From Ettlia oleoabundans (lineage: Eukaryota; Chlorophyta; Chlorophyceae; Chlamydomonadales), in NCBI GenBank assembly GCA_019693395.1, contig JAAMXP010000867.1:1-64000 (forward strand): DNA of 64,000 bases, written 5' to 3'. A program made the position numbers and the translations under genes. This document shows, piece by piece, positions 17,400 through 29,082 of the stretch. Within the stretch, counting starts at the first letter, position 1; each line of letters starts with the position of its first letter. The notes under the pieces are model-generated. The model saw only the letters and a list, made by a program, of their open reading frames with translations. It searched no databases and was not told the DNA's origin.

Positions 17400-20300
17400 A
17401 TGGACCCTTACGAGAGGGGGAACGAGCGCCCCAGCTGGGCCTCACCCTTGGACCCTCTGCTGCGTGCCTTTGCCTTCCTAGCCGCCGAGGACTTGGCACG
17501 CTGCAGTATGGTCTGCAAATCATGGGCCTGCGTCCTTCGTTGCTATAGCGCGCCTTGGCAGGCAGCCCTGAGGCGGGAGTACCGGTGAGCGGCAGGCTTC
17601 ACAATTGACGGGTGCTACTGTTAGTGTGCAGCATTGTGTTACAACTTGGGGCAAGCCTGTATGACCAGGATCGCATGCATTACCAATGTGAGCCAAGACC
17701 ACGATGGTTCCGAGGCATGACACGTCGTGCATATGCCTCCCAACCCGCAGGTATGTGCCGTTGTCAGCTGAGGAGCGGTGTGAAGCTCAGCAGCTGCTCA
17801 TCTCAGCCCGCACAAGCCAGCTGTTCCTGTCAGGCCACAACTTCATGCCCAGCTGCACCAGTAACAGCGGGACCAACGCGCGCTTCACTGCTCCTGAGCG
17901 CCTGCTGTTGCCGGCTGTCATTGCCGCTGGTGAGGACGAGGATGCAGGCAGCGAGGGAGGACACGCCAGCAGCGGCGCTGCACTTGCACGTATAGCGCCT
18001 CAGCATATGCCTGTCAGCAGCAGGTTCAGCGTAAGGATGGCTGCAGCTGGATATGATTTTGCAGTGTTGCAGACCTGGGATGGCTGCGTGCTGGACACCC
18101 GCTGCCTGGCAGGACCCTCGGGGGCCCCCAGCAATTACGACCGCCGACTGCAGTACTTGGACTGGAGCGGGCTGTGGCGCCCACCCTGCTGCAGGGCTGT
18201 TGCAGTGGCTGCCGGGGGTTGCTGGCATGGTGAGGAGGGCAGGAGAGGTGGTATGCGCACATGCACGCTTTGTTCCTACGCCAACTTCATCAAGGCCAGT
18301 ACTGGCGCATGCCGGTAATCATGTTTTGAACGTCAATTGCTGCCCTGCAGGCAGCGGCAGACCTGGCGGGCACGTGTTGGTGGTGACTGATCAGCACACT
18401 GTGTGGGCTTGGGGCGGCAATTCAGCGGGGCAGCTAGGTCTGGGTTTGCCAGGGAGCATCAGCGGCAGCATGGCGGCCCATACTGCCGGCACAGCTGCCC
18501 CCACTTGGGTGGATGCACCTCTAGAAGTTGTGGATTTGGCAGCTGCTACAGCAATGGGGCTTCCTGTCACAGCCTCATGCGGTGATGAACACTCCGTGCT
18601 CCTCACACGCCACGGCAAGCTGCACGCCGCTGGGAGCAATGCTTGCGGGTCATGCGGCCTGCCGGTGGTGCAGCTGCGGGCCGAGCAGTTTGCTGAGGTG
18701 CCACTGCCACATAGCGAAGTAGCCGCCGTAATAAGCTGTGGAGGGCGGAACACCGCTGTCATCACTGCCACCCATCGCCTACTGGTGTGTGGTGCCAACG
18801 AGCATGGCCAGGCCGGCCTAGGCAAAGCGGGAGGCAGCTGCTACCTCCTTACCGACATAGGACCCAGCGCAGCTTGGCATGGCATGCAGCGCACCAACCA
18901 GCAGCAGGGAGGAGGTTTTGGGGAGGCTGCAGCTGACCAGGGCGTGGTGGACGTGGCCTGCGGCAGCGGCAGCTGCTATGCCCTGACCCAGCAGGGAGAG
19001 GTGTTTGCCTGGGGCCAGGGAGGCCAAGGTGCGCCTTGTGCACGTGTAAACCAAACAGATGGCTGGAGTGCTACTTCAGAACTGTCTGTGTGACCCAAGC
19101 CCAGTGCCTGCTGCCTTAAGTTTGCTGGGCTGTTCCTGCTTGCACACTTGGTAGTCCATGCGGTAATGCTGTGCAGGGGAGCTTGGGCTGGGCAGCAGCA
19201 GCAAGGGTGTGGCCACTCCGTCCAAGGTGCCCTGGGCTCATGATGTGGCGCATCTGTCAGCTTCCTGCGGCGGCCGTTTTGCAGCAGTTGTGGACCGGCA
19301 TGGCAAGCTGTTCACGTTTGGGGCAGGTCAAGTCATGCTCCACCTGCAATATGCCATGCGCTGCTTTCCTCTGCCCTTGGCAAAGTCCTCTATGCACGCT
19401 TGCTTCCTTGTCTTGCGGCTTTCACTGCATGGCACGACATTGGACCCTGCCCCTAGCAGCATAGTATGGAAATGCAACTGGTGTTCCTGCAGATTCTTGA
19501 TCCTCCCTGCTGCTGGGCGCTGCAGGCAAGTCTGGCGCCCTGGGGCATGGCGACACCGCCAAGAAGGCGGTGGGGCGACAGGTCAAGGCACTCCTGGGCC
19601 AGTCCTTGCAGGTGTGTGCATTTGTCACTAACCCACTATGTGAAAATCTGTAGGGCGAGCCTACAAGCATGCTGAAATGAGCCATGTGGGGCTCATTTAG
19701 CCAAGGGGATTGCCCTCACACCTCCCATGCAGGTACGGTATTTGGCCTGTGGTGCCGACTGGATGCTGGTGGTGACTGGGTGGAGGCCACCAGCTGGGAA
19801 AGCTGGCAAGGCTGGCGGCGTCAGGAGGGCGTTGACGCAGGCTGCAACGCCCATGAGCGTGGCGGGTGGCTCACAGTCGCCGACCGACCAGGTGTGTGGG
19901 GCTTTTGTTTGTGAAAAGTTGAATGGATGCTTAGCACCCAGCGTGTGCTTGTTAATTTAGTGGAAGGCGCGTATCCCTTCTACTTCTGCACAATCATGAA
20001 AGGCTGCCTGTGTGTGGCCGGCGCTACTGCCCACTGTTCCAAGCAGGCAGGGGGTGCGGGGTCGCACTGCGGCTTCAGGTACAAGGAAGTGGAGCCACCT
20101 CCGTCTCTTAGGACGCCCCGCAGCTGCAGGCAGCTGGGCCCTCCCTTGTCAGCACCCCTGCGCTCAACGCCAAGGGGAACTGGCCGCCGGCGTGGTGGCG
20201 GTGCGATTGCCGTTGAGGAAGATGCTGCTCCCGGGCGTAGCAGGGGAGACAACAAGGGAAGTGACAGTCTGCACGGTTGCTTTGGCAGGCAGGAACCCTG

Positions 20301-21143
20301 GGAGGGACAGGAGGATGAGGAGGACATGCTTAGGTCTGGGCACAGGCCACGTTGGGGGCGAGTGAGTCGAGGCAGGAGGGGTGGGCTGCCAGATCTGGCC
20401 GACTCTCAAGAGGCTGCTTTGGCTAGGCGTCAGCGCTGGATGGCAGAGCCCCCGACAGCTGCCAGCAGCTTCTCCCCGCCAGACAGCAGCGGCGATGAGA
20501 GTGGCGACATACGGCGCATACGGGGAGGAGCCACTAGCAGCGACAGGGGAAGGAGCGGCGGTGGAAGTGGCATGGACCGAGAAATGGCATACCTGCTGCG
20601 CCGCCAGCTCAAGGTGCTGCTGCTATTGCCAGCCCATGCAGCTGCTACCCCCGCCTCCGCTCTAGGTGCCTCTACTGCTTTCTGTTGCACAGTTGTGTAA
20701 GCACAGCTCAGACAGCCACATCGACCCTGGGTATGGCACCTCCCACAACCCCCGCTGCTGCAGGCCTTTTGCACCGACCCGAGCCAGCGCCAGCTTGTCT
20801 TCCCACGCAGCTTCACCGCCAGGGATCGTTGGAAGGTGACTGGCCGTTTCTGTGCATTCCATGCGGGTTCGCACAGGCTGGTTGATGTCGCGTCTCAAGG
20901 ATGCATGCTGATGGCATGCGGCGCTTTGATGAGAGCTGGCAGCATGGGTGTGAGGCAAACACGTCTGGACTGCCGCTGCAGGTTCACGTCATGGCGGAGC
21001 AGTGGGGCCTGATGCATGAGAGCTACGGTGAGGGACACCAACGCAAGCTGGTGGTGTGGAAGCCCAGCCGCTCACGCAAGTCGCTCAAACCAGCTGTGCT
21101 TGCCAGCAGTGCCGGAAGCGAGAGTGATGGCGCCAGTGTGTAG
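17400..21143 (+). CDS. F-box / RCC1-repeat / R3H domain protein
   Basis: Nine exons (17400-17584, 17751-18229, 18351-19028, 19177-19326, 19526-19611, 19733-19891, 20086-20613, 20764-20835, 20982-21143) join in phase to 832 residues. The N-terminus is an F-box (LDPLLRAFAFLAAEDLARCS followed by MVCKSWACVLRC), which would dock on SKP1 of an SCF ubiquitin ligase. Next comes a run of RCC1 propeller repeats, for example VWAWGGNSAGQLGLG, VLLTRHGKLHAAGSNACG, VFAWGQGGQGGELGLG and LFTFGAGKSGALGHGD. A long Arg/Gly/Ser-rich disordered stretch follows. The last two exons make an R3H nucleic-acid-binding domain: LVFPRSFTARDRWKVHVMAE with the R-x3-H signature, then HESYGEGHQRKLVVWKP. A substrate-receptor role linking ubiquitination to RNA or DNA is inferred. 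The start of exon 7 is the least certain junction. A truncated copy of exon 1 lies at 14184. Confidence 0.85.
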
Positions 21144-21381
21144 CAGGCAGCCGAGTGGGGTGTGGAGCAGCACCTCAAGTCAAGTTTTGACCAGTGGCTT
21201 GAATGGAGCAGGGACGCTTTATAAACCATTCATGTGCTTTGAGGAATCCCCTTGGAAGTGTTTTTTTGTGACTGCATGTTGAGCAATGCAGTTGAAATAT
21301 GCAGTCATTCCTGCATGCATCATCCCACTCGACTCGCATTCTGTATACTAGGATCAATACTCTTTCGCATGGGCGGCTGGG

Positions 21382-22223
21382 CTAGGGTTCTGCCGCCATT
21401 TTCACCCGGACTGCTACAGCCGTTGTATTGGGCGCTGTGGCCCGTCGGAACTTGGTTGCCTGTACCCCCAGCCGCTTGACGTGTGGGTTGCTGCCCAGCC
21501 CTGCTCGGTCCCACTTGAACTCCGGCAGCACCAGCACTGTGGCGCCAGGCTGGCCAGGATGCCATCCCATCCCCTTCAGCATCCTGGCCCCTGCACCCAG
21601 ACATGAAGTGTCGTGTTGGGGTTCACGTCTTTTACACGCCACATCCACGCATACACATCCTTGCACCTCAACCTGGCAGGCAGTGGTGGCTATGAGCACA
21701 GCAATGGCCACAGTCAGCACCCACCAATGCTATCAGCTGCGACCTCATCACCGTTGCCCCGTGGCTTGCCAGCTGTGATCTCTGCTGCAGCCCGCTGCCT
21801 CAACTCCCACTCGTCTGCCGCAATGGCTGCCGCACGGTCATCTTCTATGAGCACCTGATACTGCCCAACAGTCAGGCTTGGAGGCTCTCCGATATCCGGC
21901 CACAGCGGGCCCAGCGGTTGGCCAGCTGCCACAGCCGCCATGGCTGCTGCATGAGCCTCATGGAGCGCCTCCACAGTCTCCCCTGACAGCGCACTGCTGG
22001 CCACCTCCTGCTGCTTCAGATCCAGCACTGCAGCCTTGGTGCCGACTAAATGCAGGGAACCGTCTGAGCTGCCATTGCATTTGCCCTTGCTAAACAGGCA
22101 ATCGAAGACAGAGGTTGCTGCTACTTCTACTGAAGGCTTGGTGGGTTGGGTCTTCGCCGCTGCGGCCGCTGCATGAGAGTGAAGCAGCCTGGGAGGGACG
22201 AAGGCCTTGCGTTTCATTGTCAT
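21382..22223 (-). CDS. SPP2-like G-patch spliceosomal protein
   Basis: Two exons (21725-22223 and 21382-21590) join in phase to 235 residues. The start MTMKRKAFVPPRLL is basic and is followed by an Ala-rich region and a helical acidic segment (LTVGQYQVLIEDDRAAAIAA). Across the splice the sequence becomes ARMLKGMGWHPGQPG, matching the GMGW-x-PG core of the G-patch_2 / SPP2 domain that binds DEAH-box helicases such as PRP2 in splicing, and then GLGSNPHVKRLG and a short basic tail. The domain assignment is moderately secure; the exact orthologue (SPP2, GPKOW/MOS2 or another short G-patch protein) is not. Its start codon is only 53 bases from that of SPO11 on the other strand. Confidence 0.65.
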
Positions 22224-22276
22224 AAGCCTAGAGATGTTCACATGATTGATAAATAAATCAACAAAGGAGAGAAAGG
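22224..22276. promoter_or_regulatory. 53-bp divergent spacer between SPP2-like gene and SPO11
   Basis: Only 53 AT-rich bases separate the two start codons as modelled. Transcripts must either overlap or start within this interval, unless SPO11 really begins at a downstream ATG (MGDRLLAE at about 22428). Confidence 0.6.
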
Positions 22277-24455
22277 ATGAGAAAGTTAAAATCTGCGGTG
22301 CCTGCTGCCATTTCATGGGCTGCATGGACAGTCAAGCTATTAATACGAGTAGCCAGGCGCCTGATCGTGTTCAACCACAGTCGGTCTTGGACAGGCCCCA
22401 TCAACGCAGCCAAGCCTCCTGAAAAGATGGGCGACCGCCTGCTGGCCGAAATTTTTGAGTACCAGCACGCTGCAGCCGACCTCGCAGGGGATTCGCAGTG
22501 GGGGGAGGATGGAGCAGCCTTGGACGAGGAGGCAGAATTAGGGTGGGGCAGCGTTGAGCTAGCGCTGGACATGGAGGCGGGGCCAGAGGAGGTGGAGCGC
22601 CGCATCCTGTCCGCTACTCTTTGGTTCGTCAGTCAGCTATGCCAGGGACAGCTACCAGATATAGAGTTGATGCACCGTGATGCAAACAACAGAACGCTGA
22701 CGGCAGCGGATGGACATGACGAGGAGGATGGAGGCAATGGGCAGTATCTGCTGCGCATGCAGCAGCAGACGATGCGGCGCTCGCTTGTTGGAAGGCACCC
22801 GGAGAGCGCAGACGCTGTGGCACGCCTGTTTGTGCTGCTGCAAGAGGTGCATGGGATGCTGGTGGCGGGAATGCAGGCTACGCAGCGTGAGCTGTGGTAT
22901 AAACTGAAAACAATTGAGGTGAGTCTAGAGAGAGAAGAGGGGAACACGAGGGTGTCGGCAGACCTTGATGGGTGCTGTACAAGGGAACGCCAGCTTCTAC
23001 TAGTGCTGGAGTAGCTGGCAGTAGCTGCACTCCGTTGCAAAGCAACCTGCAGCCAAGGTTGGCTCCACCCCGTCTGCAAGACGCACGTACCCGCTTCGCC
23101 TATCAGCATATCTTGCAACGTCAGGCCTGCCCACCAACTGCTGCACACGCTTCTTGCAGGTGTTCCGATCGCTGCGTGATGTCAATGAGGCTATCCAGGA
23201 CGCGGTCAGCATGCTGCAGGTGCCCCGCTCAGCCCTGGGTATAACCTCCAGCAGCAAGGGTCTGGTGGCGGGGCGGCTGGTGGTGCATGACCAGCGAGCA
23301 GGTGGGTGGGCGCTGCTGGGTGCTGGGGGGGGGGGGGCCTGTCCCATGCCGGCATTATACATGTACTGCTGATATGTCTCTATAGGGCTGATTCAATTTA
23401 TGATTGCCATGCGCAGGCACCGAGGTGGACTGTGCAGCGCTGGGCTCCACTGGCATGCAGATCCCCGGAGACATCCCCCACATCACCCGCCACTTAACCT
23501 ACCAGACAGATGCTCAGCTGGTGCTTATTGTGGAAAAGGATGCTGTGTTCCAGGTGGGTGGGCGGGGGGCTTCAGATCTTCCCTGCCGTGCCACTGATCC
23601 ATTACCCACCAACCCACCAATCCATCAACCGCATACTTGTGTCCCTTCATTTCCTACCTCCTGCACTGCAGCGACTGGTGCAGCAGCGGTTCTTTGACCT
23701 GGTGCCCTGCATCCTGGCCACTGGCAAGGGGGTGCCAGACATGGCAACAAGGTGGGGTTTCACGCCGGATAATAAAGAACTTCTGCTAAAGTTCCTGCTG
23801 GTCAACGGCGTGATTTTGCCTCCAGGGGCATGCCTGCACGCAGCATCTTTCCCGACCTGTTCTTTACTGCTGCCAGTCTCTGTGCCTGACATGTTGCCTC
23901 CCTGGTTTAACTTGATTCTAAAACCGTAGGGCCTTCCTCAGATGCGTGAGTGATGCATTTCCTGACCTGCCGTTGGTGGGACTGGTAGACTGGAACCCCG
24001 CCGGCGTCAACATTCTCTGTATCTACCGCTTTGGCAGCCACCGCATGGGGCTGGAATCCCCACACTACGCGCTGCCAACGTTGGGCTGGCTGGGCGCACG
24101 CTCCACTCAGCTGCAGCATGCAGACGGAAACGCCTTCCAGGTTTGCTGCAAGTGGCACCTGATGCAATGCACCACTAGTGGGCTCAGGCTGGCTGAAGCC
24201 TTGCACGTAATCTAGAGTCCATCCACTGATATAAATTGTGACTGGGTCCCTTAGCAGGAACTGACTGCTCGGGACCGTGCCTTGGCCAGCAATCTTGCTA
24301 CCACGCTGCAAAACGCTGCCCCTCAGTGGGGCGAAGAGTTGCGCCAGATGCTAGGGAGCGGCAGCAAGGCGGAGATTGAGGCATTGGACACTGTGCGCAG
24401 TGGAGACCTGGCAGAGGTGCTCCTTGCCTGCCTAGAGCAGGGAGACTGCATCTGA
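22277..24455 (+). CDS. SPO11: SPO11, meiotic DNA double-strand-break transesterase
   Basis: SPO11, the topoisomerase VI A-subunit relative, cuts DNA through a tyrosyl linkage to start meiotic recombination. Six exons (22277-22918, 23160-23301, 23417-23553, 23672-23751, 23930-24140, 24258-24455) join in phase to 469 residues. The catalytic-Tyr segment is TQRELWYKLK (the family has R-D/E-x-Y-Y; here Trp-Tyr). Then come VPRSALGITSSSKGLVAG, the Toprim-like part VLIVEKDAVFQ with its Glu, ILATGKGVPDMATR, and the metal site GLVDWNPAGVNILCIYRFGS. DWNPAG rather than DxDP resembles plant SPO11-2 as I recall it. The long N-terminal exon is acidic and poorly conserved, so the start could be internal. Confidence 0.92.
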
Positions 24456-24584
24456 AGCCCTGACCTTCCAGCAAGGTGGAGGTAGCTGGGTCTTGGCTCT
24501 GTAGGTGACGCTCGATCATTACTACACCTTCCACCACTTTTCCCTGAAAGTGACTGCCGACCCACGTGCATACTGGGTCCAATT

Positions 24585-24589
24585 TTACA
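24585..24589 (-). promoter_or_regulatory. TGTAA polyadenylation signal of the COA1-like gene
   Basis: Minus-strand TGTAA lies about 270 bases downstream of the COA1-like stop, in the convergent gap 24456-24854 shared with SPO11. Nothing else is visible in that gap. Confidence 0.4.
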
Positions 24590-24854
24590 TTATCATACAA
24601 AGTTCAAGCCAATTGCAGCTGCTGCTCTAGTGATTGACACGAGATTTAAGATGATGCAACGAGAGAGGGTTGGCACACGGGCCGAGTTCTTGCCCAGGAC
24701 ATACTGCTCATGGGTAGTAGGATCTCACCCAGCAAAACTGCAAGGATTGGCGACGATATGGGCATGAATGAAAGAAACGAGCGTACTTAATGGGTCAGGC
24801 GTTCACTCCTTCTGGCAGATTTATGGCAGGTTTGTACAAAATACTGTGCGGAGG

Positions 24855-26526
24855 TCACTTGTCATCCACAGACCTCCAGTCCACTGCAGCAAACAGGCAT
24901 GGGGACCGGGTGTGTTATCGCCAACTCACAGCACCGACGTTACAAATTGGGCACGGAGGCAAGCCTCATGCTTCCAGCAAAAGAGGAGCGTTAAGCAGGC
25001 GCCAGTAGTGGGACAGACAGCACGACAACTCACCGTCAATGACCTGGCCCGCGGGACTGCTGCTGCCATCAAGCTCCATCACCTCACCGCTCGCGAGCCG
25101 CACCGCAATGCTCAACTGCTCTGCTGAGCTGTCCCCCTCCACGTATTGCACTTGAGCCTGCATCAAAGTGGCCATGAGTGGCAGCAACAAGTGAGCTAGC
25201 CAGTATTCCCTCCCGGGACGTCTGGCAGGAGCTCTTTCAAATCAAATCAATACGGCGCAGCCTACCCACAATTCTCGCAAAGCCCGCACAAAAATTAGCT
25301 GGTGGTCCCAAAAATGGAGCTAGTGGCACTGCTTACCTGTGCTGCCCTGCCGCTCCCACCCACAACAGGCAGGAGGAGAGTCACTTGCCGGCTCATGCGC
25401 CCGTTAATAATCGAGGTAGAACTGCTTTGGGACACAGCCGGCATCGCGCGCACGCTGCCCCCCATGCGCTGCAGCAATTTGCTGTTTGATTCTATGATGC
25501 GTGCTGCACGGTCCTGCAGCAGCACACGGGAAGGCGTGTCGGGGCGGGCGCAAAGGAGTGGGGTGGGGTGGGGGGTCGGGGCGCGCGCGCGGGCGCAGGA
25601 AGGCGCCAGGGCGAGTTGGTCGTGAACTAGCAGTGCACACGGCCTGCTGATCATGCAAAACTGCAGGAATATTTGTACTCGAGGAAGTTGAGGCACTAGT
25701 ACCTGCACTTCTGACACTTGCTCCTGTGCTTCCCGCAGCTGCTCCCCGACTGCTCCCACGGCGCTGCGCAGAACCGACCCCATCGCCCTTCCAAGCAGGC
25801 CGCCAACCAGACCGCCGCCAAACCCAACATCCTCTGCAGACGTTGGTGTTGCGGTGGTAATGTGTGCATAGGCGGTGGCGATATATGCATACAAGTGAAG
25901 CTTTTACAGCGAGACATTGAAACCCTCCTTTGACAGCATACAGCTTAAGATTTGGGTAACAGGCTACCAGTAAGCAGACAGAAGCACACAATTCTGCCTC
26001 CTTCACCTGGCCGGTAGACCTCCTCCCTACGACGCCGCTCGCGCTCCCGTGGCTGCACCCGCTCCTGCTTCTCTTCAGATGGTACAATAGCTTCTACCGC
26101 TTTGCTGGCCACATTGCTCACCGTCTTACCAACCTTCATTATGAGATTGCTGCAGAGCAGGCAAGGAGGCGGCAAATAGATGTGATGCTATGTGTGTGGA
26201 AACATGTGTGGTGCAAGTACTGTGGTAAACAACAGAGCCTAGGCATCAAAACGACCGTCAACACCTCACCTTCCCAACTGAGCAGCATCACTTGCAATTT
26301 CCGACCAGCTTTTCTCGCCATCGCTCTTGCTGGCCAAACAACGCACAGCCAGCCGGTGCTGCAGTGGCGGCACTGGCTGTAGGCGTGGAGCGGTATGGCG
26401 GCGGGCTTCTCCTTTGCGCAGCGAAAACCCCGATCCAACATGAGAGATTGGCCGCACATGGATGCTTAAATGACGGCTGGATCTTAGCGAGCGGGCGGTG
26501 TTCTGCAGGACCCGAGCCGACACCAT
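24855..26526 (-). CDS. COA1/TIM21-like organellar membrane protein
   Basis: Six exons (26270-26526, 26007-26149, 25703-25833, 25337-25513, 25034-25157, 24855-24883) join in phase to 286 residues. The N-terminus (MVSARVLQNTARSLRSSRHL, Arg/Ser-rich and without acids) looks like a mitochondrial or plastid transit peptide. A charged segment (ERERRRREEVYRP) and a glycine-rich hydrophobic stretch (GGGLVGGLLGRAMGSVLRSA) follow. The C-terminal part, RIIESNSKLLQRMGGSVRAM then SSSTSIINGRMSRQVTLLLPVVGG, QVQYVEGDSS and the final WRSVDD, has the layout of the COA1-type domain (small strand-rich domain after a membrane helix, lipid- or import-associated). The family assignment is by pattern only; the organelle is undecided. 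Confidence 0.55.
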
Positions 26527-26762
26527 GTTGACGAGAACCCTGGAGACAGACATGCGCAAGGCAACAAACACGGTTCGCAGCGGCTGATCACAGCAATAAA
26601 CCGTGCAAATTTTGAGGTGTTTCCAGAACATCGTTGCCAGCTTGGCGCCCACCTGGCGTGGCAGGCTATAGCTTTAATCCGCATTGATGGGGTGAAAGCG
26701 ACATATCAACCCTCGAACATAAATGCATGCACATACTGTGTGAGGACTAGGGAGGTAACCTG
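26527..26762. promoter_or_regulatory. Shared divergent 5' region (COA1-like / TMEM144-like)
   Basis: 236 bases separate the two start codons on opposite strands. No recognisable element was identified. Confidence 0.4.
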
Positions 26763-28864
26763 ATGGACGGGTATCATTTGGGCATCCTGCTGGCTGTCTT
26801 CAGGTGAACTGGCTGGCGTTGACGCTGCATAAGACCATTTTGTACACTGCATCAGGCTGCGCATTATTGCAGCTTCTTTGCCTGGGCCTGGGCGGGTGAC
26901 AGCGCAGGTTCAGCAGCGGTCTGGGATGCATTCCATGTCATTGGCTCTGGAATCCACCCTTTCAGCCCCATTCTTTGCTTGTAAGGGACCATCCACTTGT
27001 GCCTCAGTCCTTTGTGCTTCGCAGCGCCCTCTTCAATGGTTCTTTCGGCGTCTTGACAAAATTGCCCAAGGCGCGGACGGTGCCGCCCCTCGTCATCAAC
27101 TACTGGATGGCCGAGGGGGTGGGGCTGTCAGGCTTGCTGCTGCTCGCAGTGCCACCTCGAGTGAGCAATCTGATCAAAGCATGTTGTTGGCAGAATTAGA
27201 TGTTGCTGGCAGAATGTCAGGCGGCTCAAATTTGCACGGTTGTCTGTCAACAACACTGCACCAGTGTTCGTTTCCAAGAGCGTGCTCCATATGGCCCACC
27301 AGGTCATCTCATGGTGGGGCATGCTTAGCGGTGCTCTGTTTGTAGCTTCTGCTGCAAATGCCGTGACTGCCATTAGCCTTGTGGGCGTCTCGGCAGCCAC
27401 AGGTGTGTGGTGCGGTACAGCTGTCATCGTGTCCTTCAGCTGGGGAGTGCTGGTGGCGGGCGACAGGGTGGCAAACATGGGGAGAGCGCTGGCGGGACTG
27501 GCCCTCATTCTAGCTGGTATTGCTGGCATTGCATTGGCGGCCTGGTTTGGTGGAAGCAACGAGCATGGCGGCGGCCAGGCAGTGGCAGCGGAAGGTATGC
27601 CTTGGCTTCTGGTGTAACGTAGCACGAGTTCTGGTCTGGTCTGTTGTAGTGCCATCCCCTGCATGCGTGCTGGACCACCTGCGCTTGAAAGCTTACAGTC
27701 TTTGGGTCCAAGCGCTGTTGTTTCAGGGGCAGAGATAGGAGAAAGGCTGCTCGAGGGTCGGGAGCCAACAGACTCGGCAGCAACTTTACTGGAAGTCCAG
27801 CCGTGGCACCAGCGACTGAGCTCCAGCAGCAGGGCGCTGCTAGGCTTGTTGACCGCTGTGCTGGCGGGAGGCATTGGAGGTGGGCAGGGCTGCTCATAGC
27901 CCATCCTGGCATTGCGCAGTTGGCTGTCAGTATGACCCACAGCGCCTGCATTGCCTGACATGCACAGCTACCCCAGCCGCTGCACGGATTTGCCTGAGCT
28001 GATTACCCCTGGCTGCTCCATGTCGGCTCCTGTTGTTGCAGGCCTCATCCTGGCACCCATGCTGGCTGCCCCCCAAGGGGTACGAGGCATCCACTATGTG
28101 CCAAGCATGGCCCTCGGTGCTCTGCTGGTTGCCCCGCTGTCTACCCTTGCCTTGATGATTACCAAGCACATCAACTTTATCCAGGCAAGAACTAGTGTAG
28201 CATTAGAAATGTGGTTATGTTGTAGTACATGTGTACCATAGTTTGGCGGACATTGCTGTTGTTGACTACAGACAGGGTCTGAGGAGGAGCCGCTAGTCTC
28301 CAGTCTGCTTCCAATTCAACACTTGTCAACTTTAGTTCCTGTAGCTGCAAGTTGTTTAAAGGGTTCTGTCTGCCAGATGCCCTGCAGGCCACAAGCAGTC
28401 GTGCTGCGGGGCCTGGCATGGTGGCAGGGGCTATCTGGAATGCAGGTAAGCCGCAGTGTTCAAGTGTATTTGAGTAGTGTACAGTCCGTACATTGGCAAT
28501 GCACCATGCTGTGTGCCGCTGCAACCGCATTGTTGCAGGCAACATGTGCTGCATCGCAGCCGTGACCAACCCAGACATTGGTCTGGCTGTGGCTATGCCG
28601 ATAATGCAGGTAAGACAGGGCTACACACACAGGTAGGTCCTGGTGCAGCTGATGCTCAGTTGTGTCAAGCATGCTGCCCTGGCATGTTGACAGGCAGCCA
28701 AACCCCATCTCTTTTCACTGCAGTGCGGGCTGTTTGTGGCGGGAATATGGGGCATCGCCTTGTTCCAAGAGATCAAGGGAGCGCGACCGCTGGCAGCCTA
28801 CTGGGCTTCTGGTGCCACCCTGGTTGCGGGTGCAGCGCTGCTTGCAGCGGCCAAGCGCAGCTGA
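26763..28864 (+). CDS. TMEM144/GRP-type drug-metabolite transporter
   Basis: Eight exons (26763-26803, 27025-27160, 27279-27594, 27727-27879, 28042-28184, 28388-28445, 28539-28609, 28724-28864) join in phase to 352 residues. Exon 1 is short: MDGYHLGILLAVFS, continuing after the splice into ALFNGSFGVLTKLPKA, which completes helix 1. About ten hydrophobic helices follow, including VISWWGMLSGALFVASAANA and FSWGVLVAGD. The end GMVAGAIWNAGNMCCIAAV, GLAVAMPIMQCGLFVAGIWG and IALFQEIKG has the order of residues of the TMEM144 / glucose-ribose-porter group of the DMT superfamily. Substrate is unknown, perhaps a sugar. Intron 5 is GC-AG (CAG|GCAAGA at 28185). The start of exon 3 is the weakest junction. 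Confidence 0.75.
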
Positions 28865-29082
28865 GTTGCGGGCTGCCTGGCACTTGTGGTGATGTGTCAT
28901 TATCAGCTGCTCATCAGTTGTAGCACACTTGCTGCTGTGTTGACAGATTGCTCGAGTAACGGGCTTGGTGTTACGTGAACATTGAAAAGAATTGTGGAGT
29001 GATATAACGAAATGATGGGAAACTACGATGCATTGCCAGCAGCGCAGAAGCGCTGGCAATGGGCAGCAGTAGCAAGCAGGGC

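Larger units (their letters stand above)
14337..17490. repeat. Segmental duplication, copy 2
   Basis: This is the second unit of the direct tandem duplication. It runs from just downstream of MGST3 copy 2 through the membrane-protein gene into exon 1 of the intact F-box gene. Because the F-box gene continues uninterrupted here and is cut in copy 1, this unit holds the original right-hand junction. The first unit is then most simply the added copy, or the pair arose by unequal exchange. Confidence 0.85.

Noticed and set aside
10052..17490. Duplication as a transposon-mediated mobile cassette
   Set aside because: No transposase, terminal inverted repeats or target-site duplication were seen at either edge. 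Direct tandem orientation fits unequal exchange.
25540..25610. GC-alternating tract (cgcgcgcgggcgc) as a regulatory or Z-DNA element
   Set aside because: It lies in an intron of the COA1-like gene next to a G-rich run. Simple sequence is enough to explain it.
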